Assembly (NCBI GenBank): GCA_000719025.1
Contig: JODP01000006.1
Location: forward strand, 62,001-126,000
Direction: 5' to 3'
From: Kineosporia aurantiaca JCM 3230
Lineage (GTDB): Bacteria > Actinomycetota > Actinomycetes > Actinomycetales > Kineosporiaceae
DNA: 64,000 bases
The translations under genes and the position numbers were made by a program. Numbering within the stretch: the first letter of the stretch is position 1; every line of letters begins with the position of its first letter. The notes under the pieces were generated by a model. That model did not search any database. It worked only from the letters and a program-made list of their open reading frames with translations, and had not been told where the DNA came from. Shown here in pieces: positions 33,890 to 42,430 of this stretch.

Positions 33890-34036
33890 GCTTCAGGCGG
33901 GATCTTTGCTGGGACTCGTCGCCAATGCGTCTGAGCGGTTTCTCGGTTCGCGCTGGCCTCACAGGACGGCTCGCGTGCGGGACGGCTCCCGGCGAGGCTG
34001 AGGGGCGGACTCTGGGCATCGTGAGCCAGCCATCCG

Positions 34037-36196
34037 TCACAGGCCAAACGTTGCCCGTAGAAACCGTGGACCCGTGGCATCGGCGTAGGCCAGATTCACG
34101 AGTCGGGCTTGCTCGGCCTCCTGCTGCCTGGCGGTCGCGTCACTTCTGGCGCCGGTCAGGCGGCGGTCGAAGTTGCGCCGCCGGTCGTGGCTGGCGTTCT
34201 CGGCACGGGCGAGCTCGTTGTCCAGCGTTGTCTGCTGGGCCTTCTCCTTCTGCTTGGCCAGGTCGACCGCGTCCCGGAGCTCTTTCTTGGCCTGGGTCTC
34301 TTGCTGGTCCAGTTGCTTCGTGAATCTTAGGAGTTCGTTTGCGACGTCCCGCCGTTGGGCGGAGGTCAGCTGTTTCGGTGCCTTCTTCTGTGCCATCGTG
34401 ATCAGGGTGTCGCGCCAGTCCATGAGTGACTTCGCCCGCTTCGTACCGACGTTCTCAACATGGGTTCCGCGATCACTAATGCTTCGCTGCAGGTAGATGG
34501 TGTCGTAGCGCCCGTTGCCGCTGACCGTGCGAAATGTGACAAAGTCGGCTGCGGTCCGGAAGCCGCTTCTGGCGAGATTCGCGGCGACTCCGGAGCTGAT
34601 TCCCGGTGGGGGATTTCGAGTGATCACCGCATTCTGCAGCGTTCTGGTGACGTGTTCGGCGACGATCTTTTCCAGGCGCTGTTTCTCGCGAGTGTGCTGG
34701 GAGTTGCTCGTGTTGCTGCGTTCTCGTTGAATTTTGGCGAGGGATGTCTGTAGCACCTGTTGGGCCGTCGAGGTGGACGCCAGGCATGCTCGTGTGGCGG
34801 CATCGCGTTTGGCCGTGATCGCCTGCTTCTGCCGTTCCAGCTCCATGTCGGTGTAGCCGGTCTGCTGCCACAGCTCGTCGAACGTCGCCTGGGCCTGGAC
34901 GGCGGCCGTTTCTGCCGCCACCCATCGTGCGGTGGCACGGCGTCGCTCGTGGACGACCGGATGCGCGCGGTAGCTGCCGACGAGGGCCGCCAAACTGGCG
35001 AGCGCCGCCGCGACCCAGGTCCCCATCGGAATCTCGGCAAGGATTGGAAGTTTTATGACCACCAGGACAAGACCCACGATGGACAACAAGCCAACAGCAG
35101 CGGCTGCCCTGGCTACCCGCAGGTAAGACCCGGTGAACTGGGGCAGCCGCGGGCCGGTGGCGGCTGCCTGGGCGGTCGGTGAGCGCTGGTCTGGTGCGAG
35201 GTGATCGGTGAGCCAGTCAGGTGCCGAAGACGTAACCGACGTCGCTGCCGGTGGGGCAGCGGGTGCGGCAAGGCGGATGGTGTCGTCGACGGCGGTGAGT
35301 GCCGGTACGTTCGCCAACGGGAGCTGGGAGAAGGCGGCCAGCTTCTCGGCCAGGGCCGAGAGCTGAGGGTTCCCGCTGGTGCGCAGGGCGGTGAAGGCGG
35401 GGGAGGCGGACGCCTGACGGTAGTCGGCGGCGTCGAACAGGAGCTTGGTGTCGTCGTCGCTGTCGCGCAGGTCGCGCCAGAGCTCGGGTCTGGATGCCAG
35501 CGCGATCAGGCTGGTGTAGATGCTCCAGGCGGAGAAGCGGTCCAGGCCCTGCCCGTAGTCTTGGTCGTTGCGGGCCGGGTGCTGGTAGTTGGCGAGCCCC
35601 TTCTCATTCGGCGGCAGGCCTTTGAGCTGGGGGACGTACATGCCGTCGTAGTCGATGAGTTTGAGTTCGTTGGACGGGGTGATGAGGAGATTGCCGTGCT
35701 GGAGGTCCCCGTGGGCGATGCGGGCCCTCTCCAGGGAGCTGATGACGTCGACCAGCTGGCCGGCGATCGCCAGAAGGTGGCTCGGCTGGCTGCGATGCGA
35801 TTCCAGCCAGGTCATGAGGCCTTGCGCTTCGACCCAGTGCATCTTGAGCAGGGGGTAGCGGCGGCCCGCGACCATCACTCCGTCGGTCTGATAGTCGAAG
35901 TCGACCAGTGCAGGGTGATTGAGGGCTTTGAGGGCGGAGGCGATGGCGGCGTAGCGGCGTTGACGGTCGGGGTCCGGGCGGACGAAGCATTTGATCGCCC
36001 ATGAGTTCCCGTCGTTGCCTGTGACGGCGAAGACTGAGGCAAAGTTCCCCGAGATCGGCTCGGGCATCCCCAGCGCGTCGAGCCTGACCAGGCCTTGGCG
36101 CAGCTGGGGGTCGGAGAAGGCCAGGCTGGGATGCTGCAGGGCGTCTACATACTCGCCGCCGCTGGGGTACTTGGCGGGTACCGGTTGCGTTGCCAC
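34037..36196 (-). CDS. YegI-like protein kinase with C-terminal helix-hairpin-helix
   Basis: 719 residues from a GTG with GGAAGG upstream. The kinase domain has the lysine in WAIKCF (K69), the catalytic loop HGDLQHGN at 162-169, and DYDG at 182-185 in place of DFG. A Pro/Ala linker follows, then two membrane segments (AAAAVGLLSIVGLVLVVIKL and GTWVAAALASLAALVG). After these comes a long coiled coil rich in Gln/Arg/Glu. Near residue 540, a helix-hairpin-helix (GISSGVAANLARSGFRTAADF, then VENVGTKRAKSLMDWR) is followed by a second coiled coil. This is the TerY-P triad kinase, equivalent to E. coli YegI. It is the last gene after PP2C and vWA, 22 nt downstream of the phosphatase. Substrates are unknown. 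Confidence 0.85.
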   Translation of the reverse strand: MATQPVPAKYPSGGEYVDALQHPSLAFSDPQLRQGLVRLDALGMPEPISGNFASVFAVTGNDGNSWAIKCFVRPDPDRQRRYAAIASALKALNHPALVDFDYQTDGVMVAGRRYPLLKMHWVEAQGLMTWLESHRSQPSHLLAIAGQLVDVISSLERARIAHGDLQHGNLLITPSNELKLIDYDGMYVPQLKGLPPNEKGLANYQHPARNDQDYGQGLDRFSAWSIYTSLIALASRPELWRDLRDSDDDTKLLFDAADYRQASASPAFTALRTSGNPQLSALAEKLAAFSQLPLANVPALTAVDDTIRLAAPAAPPAATSVTSSAPDWLTDHLAPDQRSPTAQAAATGPRLPQFTGSYLRVARAAAAVGLLSIVGLVLVVIKLPILAEIPMGTWVAAALASLAALVGSYRAHPVVHERRRATARWVAAETAAVQAQATFDELWQQTGYTDMELERQKQAITAKRDAATRACLASTSTAQQVLQTSLAKIQRERSNTSNSQHTREKQRLEKIVAEHVTRTLQNAVITRNPPPGISSGVAANLARSGFRTAADFVTFRTVSGNGRYDTIYLQRSISDRGTHVENVGTKRAKSLMDWRDTLITMAQKKAPKQLTSAQRRDVANELLRFTKQLDQQETQAKKELRDAVDLAKQKEKAQQTTLDNELARAENASHDRRRNFDRRLTGARSDATARQQEAEQARLVNLAYADATGPRFLRATFGL

Positions 36197-36218
36197 GTTC
36201 GCCTTCCTCGAGGTGGGC

Positions 36219-37010
36219 TTACATCAGGTCGATGCGTAGCAGGGTGGTGTCGTCGTTCTTGATGGAGCCGTTGGCGCGGCAGCCGTTGATGAGCCCGGCG
36301 AAGTCGGCAATCTGGTCCTCGGTTCCGAGGTCCCACAGGGTCTGCCACGGGGTACCACCCGCGGCGCTCTGGGCCAGGAACCAGTAGGCCAGGGCATCGG
36401 TGACCAGGTAGAGGCAGTCGCCGAGCTGCCAGGTCGTTTCCGTCGAGAGACAGTGATCGCTGATCTTTGCGGGGCTGGCCGGCCGCGACGGCGCCAGGGA
36501 CGGGCTGGTGCCGAAAGCCGCCGGATCATCGATCGGGAACTTCGTGATGACGATGCCCTCGCGGACCTGGAACAGACACGCGTCGCCGAGAGCCTGCGCC
36601 AGCAGCGGTCCTTCGGTTTCGATGGCGGAGTCCAGCAGCTGCACGCCCAGGATCGTGGCGTAGGAACCGTGGTGCAGCCCGTCCTCCTCGTACCAGGCGA
36701 TGGGGTCCTCGGCTTCCTCCCGCAGCTTGCGGTAGCTAGCTTCGACATCGTCCCAGCCGGCCGCGGCCTCCAGGATCGTCGTGCTCAGAGCCTGGTTGAC
36801 GGGCGCACGCGTGAAGCCGGTGACCAGCTGATGCGCCCAGCGCCCGGCCAGCATGGCCTCGCTGGCCCCGTCGGCGACGGCCGCAGTCAAGTGAGGGCCC
36901 GAAAAGCTGTCCTGCGCGTTCAGGACCGCACTGATGCTGGACGCGTCCTCGTACTCCGCCTGTGAGGAACCGGCTTTGGGCACGCTGAACGTCGTTATCG
37001 TCGCCTGCAT
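36219..37010 (-). CDS. PP2C-type Ser/Thr phosphatase of the TerY-P triad (PphC-like)
   Basis: 263 residues from the ATG at 37010 (GAGG 9 nt upstream). It shows PP2C metal-site motifs in order: EYEDASSI at the N-terminus, AAVADGASE (DG motif), then ALGDACLFQVREG, a D in LVTDALAYWF, and KNDDTTLLRIDL at the end (DD motif). E. coli PphC (YegK) occupies the same place between YegL and YegI and is thought to reverse the kinase's phosphorylation. It lies 28 nt after the vWA gene and 22 nt before the kinase, all in one direction. Confidence 0.85.
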   Translation of the reverse strand: MQATITTFSVPKAGSSQAEYEDASSISAVLNAQDSFSGPHLTAAVADGASEAMLAGRWAHQLVTGFTRAPVNQALSTTILEAAAGWDDVEASYRKLREEAEDPIAWYEEDGLHHGSYATILGVQLLDSAIETEGPLLAQALGDACLFQVREGIVITKFPIDDPAAFGTSPSLAPSRPASPAKISDHCLSTETTWQLGDCLYLVTDALAYWFLAQSAAGGTPWQTLWDLGTEDQIADFAGLINGCRANGSIKNDDTTLLRIDLM

Positions 37011-37038
37011 ACCCACCGCCTCGTCGTGTGGCGTGCAC

Positions 37039-37878
37039 TCACCGCAGATCCGTGGCCCGGGTGCCGATGTCGAGGAACTGCACGATGCTGCTCATGTCCG
37101 CGTTGTAGACGAAGCCCCTGCTCGTGTCGTCCACGGCAAGACCCTGCTGGCCGGCGTAGGAACGCATGTGCGGCGGCAGCAGCGAGCTCATCGAGAACAA
37201 CGTCTTCGCATAGTCGTCGCTGAGCAGGGTGCTCTCGCCGGGAAAGACCGTGGACTGCCCGCCGGTGTCGGAGACATGAAGGTTGAACAGCAAGGCGTTC
37301 CCGTCCGTCGAGGCCAGCTCCCGAAGAGCCGCTGCCTGTTCGGAGGGGTCCCCGTCGGTTGACTCACCGTCGGTGAGGTTCAGGATGACCGGCGGGAAGC
37401 AGTTCTCGTTCGTGGCCAGGAACGTGTTCACCAACGTTGTGGCCTGCCGCAGCGCCTCGCACATGGGGGTGCCGAAGTCGCCGACCGGCTCCAGCCAGAC
37501 GGGGAACTTGGTGGTCTGCTCCACCAGGCCCCCGGCGCCGTCCGGGACCTTCTTCATCCGTTCCTCGACGCGGGCCGGGAACCGGGCCACCTGCGACAGC
37601 GGCACCAGGTCCCGACCGGACAGTTCCCCTTCGAACCGGGACCCCACGGTGCGGCCGTAGCCGATGACGGCGACCTGGAAGTAGTCCCGGACGCCACCTT
37701 CCTTGGCGCACTTGATGGACAACTCGCGCAGCAGGCGGTTCAGGGAGTCGGCAACGACCTGCGACTTGGTGCGGACCAGCTCGCCTTCCCGGATCTCGTC
37801 GTTCATCGACGCTGACTGATCAACGAGGAAGATGAAAGCGCTCGGGTTCGAGCGGCTGATTTCGGCGGTGTACGACAC
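37039..37878 (-). CDS. vWA (TerY/YegL-like) protein
   Basis: 279 residues from a GTG at 37878 (GAAAGG 6 nt upstream); the frame extends to 37938 with no better site. IFLVDQSASMNDE is the MIDAS motif, with T in GDFGTPMCEAL and D in LNLTDGESTDGD completing the metal site. LPPHMRSY and FVYNADMSSIVQFLDIGT close the domain. TerY-type vWA proteins are the protein-binding partner of the PP2C and HhH kinase. The Mrr-like gene lies upstream in the same direction at 133 nt. Confidence 0.85.
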   Translation of the reverse strand: MSYTAEISRSNPSAFIFLVDQSASMNDEIREGELVRTKSQVVADSLNRLLRELSIKCAKEGGVRDYFQVAVIGYGRTVGSRFEGELSGRDLVPLSQVARFPARVEERMKKVPDGAGGLVEQTTKFPVWLEPVGDFGTPMCEALRQATTLVNTFLATNENCFPPVILNLTDGESTDGDPSEQAAALRELASTDGNALLFNLHVSDTGGQSTVFPGESTLLSDDYAKTLFSMSSLLPPHMRSYAGQQGLAVDDTSRGFVYNADMSSIVQFLDIGTRATDLR

Positions 37879-38010
37879 GGACAACCTTTCAGTTTCGTTT
37901 GGGTCGAGCCCAGCAGCGCATCGCTGCTGGTTGTTCATGGTTGGCGCGCAACGAGTCCCCGGATGACTCCGGTACTGCTCGAGCCGGCCATGCGTGCGGC
38001 GCGCGGTGCC

Positions 38011-38802
38011 TCAGCCGGAGGTCTCGTGAGTGGTCCACCAGTCCGAACCGCCGGAGGGGACATCCTGCTGCCGAACGACAAGGACAGGCGGGGCCGGATC
38101 AGCCGGCACAGGCTCTCGTGCCGTGGCCGCGTGAGCGGGGTCAGGGACGACGGCCACGAGGTGTGGCGGCAGCGGGGTTTCCGGCGAAGGAGTGCGGGAG
38201 GCTTTGGGCCAGTCCTTAACCGGCGGAACATGGGTGAACGCCCACTGCGCCAGGGCCGGCCGGGCGATCAGGATGATGTGGCAGGCCCTGGCGACCTTGA
38301 GGGCGTCCGACGTGGGGATCGCTGTCGTGACCAGGAGTGCCTCGTCGGCGCGGTGAATCTGGCGGGCCGTTCCCGCGAAGCGCTGCACGTCCGGGCTGCC
38401 GAGCTTCTTGGAGTATCGCTTGCACTGGACCACCAGGCGCCGGCCGTCGGGAGCCGTGGCGATGACATCCGCGCCCATGTCTCCCGCACCGCCGGACACG
38501 CGAACGTTGCGAGCGCCGCTCGCGCGCAGCAGACGGGCGACGAAATGCTCGAACTCGGTCCCGGTCATGCTGTCAGTGACGGCGATGTTCCGCTCGTGTT
38601 CGACCCGTTCGCGGGCTCGCTGGATGCGTGCGTACCCGTAGACCAGGGCCGCAAGAGCGGCCGCCACCGTCACGGCGATGGCCACGGCAAGGATCGCCGG
38701 CGGCAACCGCGGTGCAAGAGAGCAGGCCACGAGCACAGCGACACCCGCCGGTACCCATGAACCGGTCATCCCGTTGTTCTTCTTGCCTCGGCGTTTAGCC
38801 AC
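38011..38802 (-). CDS. Mrr-like membrane-anchored restriction nuclease
   Basis: 263 residues from a GTG at 38802, preceded by a GGGGG stretch; upstream in-frame GTG/TTG codons to 38844 are possible. Two hydrophobic segments (WVPAGVAVLVACSLA and PAILAVAIAVTVAAALAALVYGYA) anchor the N-terminus. The nuclease begins MTGTEFEHFVARLLRASGA and has GGAGDMGADVIATAPDGRRLVVQCKRY, the D...Q-x-K form typical of Mrr-type PD-(D/E)XK enzymes. A conserved-looking SPDVQRFAGTA helix follows, then a Pro-rich tail. Mrr enzymes cut modified DNA. First gene of a leftward set with the vWA/PP2C/kinase triad. Confidence 0.8.
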   Translation of the reverse strand: MAKRRGKKNNGMTGSWVPAGVAVLVACSLAPRLPPAILAVAIAVTVAAALAALVYGYARIQRARERVEHERNIAVTDSMTGTEFEHFVARLLRASGARNVRVSGGAGDMGADVIATAPDGRRLVVQCKRYSKKLGSPDVQRFAGTARQIHRADEALLVTTAIPTSDALKVARACHIILIARPALAQWAFTHVPPVKDWPKASRTPSPETPLPPHLVAVVPDPAHAATAREPVPADPAPPVLVVRQQDVPSGGSDWWTTHETSG

Positions 38803-39093
38803 GTGACGCCCCCGTCTCAGCCACAGGCAGACCCCTGTCACCAACCCATCTCAGACTGTATAGGCCAGGTCCGACATTTTGGGATACGTGCACGGTTCGC
38901 GGCCGTCCTGGCCCGGCGGGAGCTACCGGCGCGGGCGGAGGGTCGGCAGATAGCCGGAGCCAGGATCCGGGCGGACAGACACGCACCGAGACCAGCTCAT
39001 CGATCGCCCTGATTTCGCCGCTGTGCCCGAATTCGCCTAGATTGATCTTGCGCTGATAGTGGTCAGCAGCGGGGGCTCAAGCGGAGGACGGTC

Positions 39094-40314
39094 GTGCGTC
39101 GATTCGTACTGTCAGTGGGGTGCGTCGTGCTCGGGGTCGCCCTGATCGCGCCGGCCGAGGCGGCCTCGGCCGCCCAGAAGCCCGGTGATGCCAAGAACTA
39201 TCAGGTCAATGCCCTGCACACGGGTGTGGCCAGCGGGCCGGCGCTCTCGAACACCATGCATCGGCTGTGGTTCAAGGACTTCGGCGCCAACACGTCGTAT
39301 CCGCTGATCGTCGGTAACCGGGTGTTCGTCGCGGCCCGGCCCAAGACCGGTTCGGGCAAGCCCCTCACCGTGTTCGCCTTCGACAAGCGCACCGGCCGCC
39401 AGCTCTGGAAGTCCTCGTCCCTCGGCCACGGCACAGCCACCCTGGCCTACGGGAACGGCAAGCTGGTCGCGTTGGCTGACAACTGGGCCGGGAACGGTGA
39501 GCCCACCACCGTGCGGGCGCTCAGCCCGGCTACGGGGAAGACCGCCTGGAAGAGGACGCTCGCGGCCCCCAAGTACAGCACCATCGTTCACGACGCCGAG
39601 AGCCCGGTGACCGTGCGCGCAGGAGTGGCCTACGTCAACTTCTCCTACAGCGGCGACAACTACATGGCCCTCGACGTCGCCACCGGCAAGATCAGGTGGG
39701 CCCTGTACGGAACGAACGATTCCTCCCTCGGCCAGGCCGTCAGCAGCAACCGGGTCTACTTCGCGGGCTCGTGCACGTGGGCCGCCCGCACCCTGAACGG
39801 CAAGCAGGTCTGGCGAGCTGACCGCGGGTGCTTCGGTTCAGCCGGAAGCACCTATGCGTCGGTCCTGGACGGTCAGCGACTCTGGGTACCGTCGGACTTC
39901 CGCGGCAGCCGCGTGATCGATGCACGCAACGGCAGGGAACTGTTCCAGTTCGACTCCACCCAAACCCCCGCCGTCGTCGGCAAGAAGGCTTTCCTCGTGC
40001 CCTGGACCGGCTCCGGCTACGCAGTCGACCTACAGGCCGTCAACTCCTCCACCGGGGCCGAGGTGTGGTCACGCAACCAGCCCCAGTACGGCCAGATCGT
40101 CTCCCCGCCCATCGCCACCTCGAAGGTCGTCTACGTGACGACGGGCGACGGCTGGACCCTTGGTTACAGCACGACCACCGGCACCCTGGTCTGGTCGGCC
40201 AAGGGTGGCGGCTACCTCAACACGCAGAACGAGAGGCTCACGAACCCCGGCCAGGCCATCGGCGGCGGAGTGCTCGCGACCACAGCTACCAACCGCCTGG
40301 TCGTCTTCGGCTGA
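39094..40314 (+). CDS. Secreted PQQ-type beta-propeller protein
   Basis: 406 residues from a GTG with GGAGG at -10. An N-terminal signal peptide (RRFVLSVGCVVLGVALIA, cleavage near AEAASAAQ) predicts export. The body has recurrent strands of the pyrrolo-quinoline-quinone type: FAFDKRTGRQLWKS, RALSPATGKTAWKR, MALDVATGKIRWAL, RTLNGKQVWRA, QAVNSSTGAEVWSR and GYSTTTGTLVWSAKGG, which is about seven blades. PQQ cofactor use is unlikely, since such propellers in actinomycetes are mostly binding scaffolds. It is a single gene facing away from the Mrr-like gene, with about 290 bp between them. Confidence 0.85.
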   Translation: MRRFVLSVGCVVLGVALIAPAEAASAAQKPGDAKNYQVNALHTGVASGPALSNTMHRLWFKDFGANTSYPLIVGNRVFVAARPKTGSGKPLTVFAFDKRTGRQLWKSSSLGHGTATLAYGNGKLVALADNWAGNGEPTTVRALSPATGKTAWKRTLAAPKYSTIVHDAESPVTVRAGVAYVNFSYSGDNYMALDVATGKIRWALYGTNDSSLGQAVSSNRVYFAGSCTWAARTLNGKQVWRADRGCFGSAGSTYASVLDGQRLWVPSDFRGSRVIDARNGRELFQFDSTQTPAVVGKKAFLVPWTGSGYAVDLQAVNSSTGAEVWSRNQPQYGQIVSPPIATSKVVYVTTGDGWTLGYSTTTGTLVWSAKGGGYLNTQNERLTNPGQAIGGGVLATTATNRLVVFG

Positions 40315-40554
40315 GACAGCTGAATCGCCTCGACGTCCACGGCTGCAACTGCCCCTAAGACTGCCGGATTCTCCCAGGGCATCTTGCTGGGAGGCCAGCT
40401 GGCCTGGCGAAGCCACCCAGCGAGCGCGGCGACTCTCCGTGCACGTCGCAGTCTGGGGGGCGGCTGAATAGGGCCAGAAGCGCCCGGGGACCTTGAGAAA
40501 AGGATCGACGCGCCGACCGGGGCGATGCCTCGAACCTTCCTCAAGGAGACTCTC

Positions 40555-41250
40555 GTGTCAGTTTGCGCCGCTTGCGGTCACTCGTCTGAAGGGCGCTTCT
40601 GCTCCGAGTGCGGTGCGCCGCTCAGCCAGCAGACTGCCGTGGCTGGCCCGGGGGGTCCGCGGGTTGTACTGCCCGCGGGTGCCGAGAACCTCCCGCGAAG
40701 TGTGACGATCCTGTCTCCACCGAAGCCAGTTGCTTATGACGAACTCCCTAGCCGTCGTGGTGCCTGGATCACCGGTTCGGTTGCAGTCGCGGTGGTGACG
40801 ATCGCGGTATCGCTGTTCGTGCTCCACCGAAGCGGCTCAACCGGAGAGCCCGGTGCCTCTGTGGGGAAGGCCGCCGCTGTCCCGCCGGCGTCTCATACGA
40901 TCCGAGGGACGATGACGATCAACGCGGGCTACGACGCCTTCTGGTTCAAGGGCAGCCCTTGCTACGGAACCGGCGGCTATAGCGACCTGGGGGTGGGGGC
41001 ACCGGTGACTGTACGCAACGGGGATGGACAGATCATCGCAACCGGATCGTTGGAGGAGGGGACCAGCGGAGGCTTGGAGATAACGGATCGAAAAGTGCCG
41101 TCCTGCACCATGCCCTTGCGAGTGGATGATGTCCCGGAAGTGGACTTTTACCAGATCGAGATCGGCAACCGTGGTGCACTCAGCTATTCCAAGACCGATC
41201 TGGAGAATCGTGGCTGGGTCGTGGGCTTTTCACTCGGTCAAGGATTCTGA
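40555..41250 (+). CDS. Zinc-ribbon membrane protein with extracytoplasmic domain
   Basis: 231 residues from a GTG at 40555, chosen for AAGGAG 6 nt upstream. The N-terminus has a zinc ribbon, CAACGH...GRFCSECGAPL. A Pro-rich stretch precedes one membrane helix (WITGSVAVAVVTIAVSLFVL), and the remaining ~130 residues should lie outside the cell. The outer domain begins TIRGTMTINAGYDAFW, contains GSPCYGTGGYSDLGVGAPVTVRN, and has a second cysteine at VPSCTMPL, so a disulphide is likely. This is a common but unassigned actinomycete architecture. Confidence 0.75.
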   Translation: MSVCAACGHSSEGRFCSECGAPLSQQTAVAGPGGPRVVLPAGAENLPRSVTILSPPKPVAYDELPSRRGAWITGSVAVAVVTIAVSLFVLHRSGSTGEPGASVGKAAAVPPASHTIRGTMTINAGYDAFWFKGSPCYGTGGYSDLGVGAPVTVRNGDGQIIATGSLEEGTSGGLEITDRKVPSCTMPLRVDDVPEVDFYQIEIGNRGALSYSKTDLENRGWVVGFSLGQGF

Positions 41251-41810
41251 TCGGGATGGTTCGCGTGGCTGGCGCGAGCGCGTCCTTCCGGTGACGTGTA
41301 CTCGGCTCTGTCGGGCGCGTCGATCGTTACCAACTGGGCATCGCAGGCAATGACCCCGACTTGATGGTCAGGGGCCAGAGGGGTTTCTGCATGCCGCGCT
41401 GTGCCACGGACACTTGCTCAAGCTCGGCGAGTTCGCCGAGTAGCGACTGCTCTCGATGTCGACGACGTGTTCCTCGCTGAATTGCTCTGATTCTGCACTA
41501 CGGTGAACTGGTGACTCGGGCGCGGCCTACCGGGCCTTGGACGAGACGGTGAGGGGCATGACCGCCAGCCTCGCCGAATTCCACTGCAACCCAGGCGGCC
41601 TCGCGACGTCGTTCCGCTGATTGCACAGTGGCGGGCTCGAGATTTCGATCGAGGCCGGCGTCGCGGACGCGCAGACCGCCAAGCTGCTTGACGTTGAACC
41701 GGGATTCACCGTTGATGCTGTGGTTCGTCAGATAGGCCTGAGGGCAGCGGATGGGGGCGATGGGGCGACGGCCGGGCGTTGCCCAGGTCATCAGAGCTCG
41801 TTCCTGTTGT
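41251..41810. other. Gap with possible decayed coding sequence
   Basis: No intact gene. On the plus strand, from about 41520, the sequence reads ALDETVRGMTASLAEF, hits a stop at about 41620, and continues as EISIEAGVADAQTAKLLDVEPG. This looks like a broken gene of unknown family. The leftward vWA gene at 41811 ends here, so a terminator is expected, but I see no strong hairpin. Confidence 0.3.
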
Positions 41811-42425
41811 TCACAGTCTGCGGTCTTTGAGGACGTCTGCCATGGCGGCAATGCCGTGGGCCAGGTCTTCCACCCGCTCCACCCGGGCGGAGGCAGCGTC
41901 CTCATCAGAAATGCCACCGAAGACCCGTGCGGCGCTCGCGCCAAGTCCCCGAGTAACGAACCTGATGTTCGCCGCCTTCATCTGCGCGACCTTCGTCAGC
42001 ACCTGTTCGGTCGGGGTCAGATCCCCGTCGCCGAAGAGAGCCACGACGCGGTCGCCGACGAACGGCTCGAGGATCTGGTGGCAGGTGTTCAGCGGGCCGA
42101 TGAGGTGGTTTCCGCCGGACGCCGATGTGAGCGGGCTCAGGATGGCCAGGGCGGGGCTTGGATCATCGCTCGGTTCGCTGATCGCCACCACGGCCGAGTT
42201 CCAGAGCATGACGCCGACCGCGTAGTGCGCCTGTACGGCGTCGGCAACGAATTGCCGTGCACCTCGGGCGGCTTCGATGATAGGTGTGCCGTTCATCGAA
42301 CCGCTCACGTCGATCATCAGCATGACCGTGCCGGCGAACCGGCCCTGCAGCGCTTGCAAGTGCGGGCCGCAGGGGGCTTGGGTGATTCCTGCCGAGGTGA
42401 ACTGTCGCCGGACCCAGCTTGCCAA
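41811..42425 (-). CDS. vWA protein, last gene of the GTPase-chaperone operon
   Basis: 204 residues from a TTG at 42425 with AAGGGG about 9 nt upstream. VMLMIDVSGSMNG is a canonical MIDAS motif. Later, GGNHLIGP supplies part of the metal site (N/T position) and VALFGDGDLTP the Asp. Short for a vWA protein, essentially the bare domain. It starts 5 nt after the stop of the upstream Hsp70 gene. vWA domains in such operons usually serve as recruiting or adaptor modules; the partner is unknown. Confidence 0.8.
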   Translation of the reverse strand: MASWVRRQFTSAGITQAPCGPHLQALQGRFAGTVMLMIDVSGSMNGTPIIEAARGARQFVADAVQAHYAVGVMLWNSAVVAISEPSDDPSPALAILSPLTSASGGNHLIGPLNTCHQILEPFVGDRVVALFGDGDLTPTEQVLTKVAQMKAANIRFVTRGLGASAARVFGGISDEDAASARVERVEDLAHGIAAMADVLKDRRL

Positions 42426-42430
42426 GATAC

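Noticed and set aside
41498..41944. 148-codon minus-strand frame
   Set aside because: Overlaps the vWA gene in another frame and reads antisense to a more protein-like broken plus-strand frame.
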